Below, piece by piece: positions 5,896 to 6,907 of a DNA stretch of 6,907 nt. Numbering within the stretch: the first letter of the stretch is position 1; each line of letters begins with the position of its first letter. The notes under the pieces were generated by a model, which worked only from the letters and a program-made list of their open reading frames with translations, was not told where the DNA came from and made no database searches. The stretch covers positions 3,173-10,079 of the forward strand of contig PMBY01000028.1 in assembly GCA_003153875.1 (NCBI GenBank), written 5' to 3'. The stretch is from Myxococcales bacterium (lineage in GTDB: Bacteria > Myxococcota > Polyangia > Fen-1088). Made by a program: the position numbers and the translations under genes.

Positions 5896-6687
5896 TCAGA
5901 TCTGGAAATCTTCGGTGGTCTTCCGCACCGCGAAGAACTCGCGATGAACCAGCGCCCGCAGGCGGCTGAAGCCGTCGGTGGTGCGATCTCGCGGGCGCGG
6001 CAAGTCGACGGCCACGATCTTCCTTAACGTACCGGGCCGATTCGACATGATGGCAACGCGATCGCTGAGAAATACCGCCTCTTCGATGTCGTGCGTGACC
6101 AGCACCACGGTGGTTCCTTCGGCGCGCCAGATGCGCAGAACCTCTTCCTGCAGTTGAATACGCGTGAAGGCGTCGAGCGCTCCGAAGGGCTCATCGAGCA
6201 GCAACACGCGCGGCCGGTTGATGAGCGCCCGTGCGATGGCCGCTCGCTGCGCCATACCGCCCGAGAGTTGATGCGGGTACGACCGCTCGAATCCCTGCAA
6301 GCCCACCAAGGCTATGTAGCGTGATACTTCTTCATCCGGCCCGCGGCCTACGCGTTCCTTGCGGCCGAATGACACGTTCTGGGCCACCGTGAGCCAGGGC
6401 ATGAGTCGGTGTTCCTGGAACACCAGCCCGCGGTCGATCCCGGGCCGGGTGATGGGCACACCGTCGAGAAAGACCCGTCCAGAATCGACCGTCTCAAGCC
6501 CCGCGATCGCGCGCAGAAGCGTGCTCTTGCCGCAGCCACTGCCACCCACAATGGAAAGAAACTCCCCGGCTCGCACATCAAGCGTGATTTCCCACAGGAC
6601 CGGCAAAACGCCGTTCGTCCCCGCAAACGCCTTGTGCACGTCTTGAATCACGAGCCGACCCGGCCGGGCTGCTGTGGCTGCGTTCAT
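5896..6687 (-). CDS. ABC transporter ATP-binding protein, nitrate/sulfonate/taurine (SsuB/TauB/NrtD) type
   Basis: This 263-residue protein is the cytoplasmic ATPase subunit of an importer. It shows Walker A GGSGCGKST (48-56), Q-loop VFQEHRLMPWLTV (89-101), signature LSGGMAQRAAIARAL (141-155), Walker B VLLLDEPFGALD (161-172) and the switch His in VTHDIEEA (197-204). The EHRLMPWLTV form and the overall length are typical of the SsuB/TauB/NrtD branch, whose members serve alkanesulfonates, taurine, nitrate or pyrimidine-type vitamin precursors; the cargo cannot be told from the ATPase. No permease or binding protein lies in the window; they may sit beyond the right edge or elsewhere. The start at 6687 is chosen because the domain begins soon after it. 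Its ribosome site is weak (GTGAGGG close to the ATG), and a GTG at 6696 or an ORF start at 6783 remain possible, though the longer N-terminus is Arg-rich and non-family. Confidence 0.93.
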   Translation of the reverse strand: MNAATAARPGRLVIQDVHKAFAGTNGVLPVLWEITLDVRAGEFLSIVGGSGCGKSTLLRAIAGLETVDSGRVFLDGVPITRPGIDRGLVFQEHRLMPWLTVAQNVSFGRKERVGRGPDEEVSRYIALVGLQGFERSYPHQLSGGMAQRAAIARALINRPRVLLLDEPFGALDAFTRIQLQEEVLRIWRAEGTTVVLVTHDIEEAVFLSDRVAIMSNRPGTLRKIVAVDLPRPRDRTTDGFSRLRALVHREFFAVRKTTEDFQI

Positions 6688-6907
6688 GGCCCTCACTATT
6701 CCACGTCGGCGTCTTGTCCGCCAGACATATGCGACGCCTGGCCGGGACGCCAATGGCAAGCACTTCCTCGGCAAATCCCCCACATGGACGCCGACGTCCC
6801 GTCTACGCGTCTTGTGTCTTGACGAGCGGACTCGCCTCGACTATACCGTCGGCATGGCACTTCCCGCAACGGCCTTCGCAGGCGACAGGCAACTCGGCCT
6901 ATCGGAG
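6688..6907. other. Right-end region without a convincing gene
   Basis: No reading frame here has recognisable family motifs. The minus strand holds a 31-codon open stretch (6898-6806, stop TAG 6805-6803) with the pattern C-x3-C-x2-CH, closed upstream by a TAG at 6901-6899. The plus strand has an ATG at 6854 open to the right edge for 18 codons with no clear ribosome site. Either could be chance. Confidence 0.4.
6840..6869 (-). promoter_or_regulatory. Possible sigma70-like promoter ahead of the ABC ATPase gene
   Basis: On the minus strand TTGCGG (6869-6864) is followed after 18 nt by TATAGT (6845-6840). Transcription would start near 6833, leaving a leader of roughly 145 nt before the ATG at 6687. 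Matches to consensus are partial and such pairs arise by chance, so this is only a candidate. Confidence 0.25.

Overview
The window is a high-GC stretch (clearly above half G+C by eye) in which all six convincing genes lie on the minus strand, so they are transcribed from the right edge towards the left. The content (an anaerobic Ni,Fe carbon monoxide dehydrogenase family protein plus an oxygen-sensitive 2-hydroxyacyl-CoA dehydratase-type system) points to an anaerobic or facultatively anaerobic bacterium. The phylum cannot be fixed from this sequence; a high-GC anaerobic lineage such as Desulfobacterota or Chloroflexota is only a guess.

Layout in the direction of transcription. (1) 6688-6907 has no convincing gene, only a weak promoter-like pair and a 31-codon Cys-containing open stretch. 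(2) 6687-5896 encodes an ABC-transporter ATPase of the nitrate/sulfonate/taurine type. (3) 5883-5101 encodes a PNP/UDP-type nucleoside phosphorylase-like protein, starting 12 nt after the ATPase stop. (4) 5100-4905 is a 196-nt gap. (5) 4904-4101 encodes an HgdC/BadF-type ATPase activator. (6) 4114-2879 encodes an HgdB/BcrB-type iron-sulfur protein that overlaps the activator by 14 nt. (7) 2866-1367 encodes a second, longer and divergent member of the same family, 12 nt downstream. (8) 1316 to the left edge holds the first 438 codons of a CooS-like protein, 50 nt downstream.

The four left-hand genes look like one operon. By homology, the activator uses ATP to push an electron at very low potential into an HgdA/HgdB-type or double-cubane-type iron-sulfur protein. 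Here the usual companions of 2-hydroxyacyl-CoA dehydratases (CoA transferase, acyl-CoA dehydrogenase) are not seen, and the next gene is CODH-like instead. That protein keeps the D- and B-cluster cysteines but has Asp367 where the VxDxQC motif of true CODHs carries an active-site C-cluster cysteine. It also begins with a (His-Gln)6-His tract encoded by a perfect hexanucleotide repeat.

The main hypothesis is therefore an ATP-driven low-potential redox system built around a deviant, possibly non-CO-converting, CODH scaffold. The right-hand pair (ABC ATPase and phosphorylase) may be a separate uptake and salvage unit or may belong to the same locus; the sequence does not decide this.
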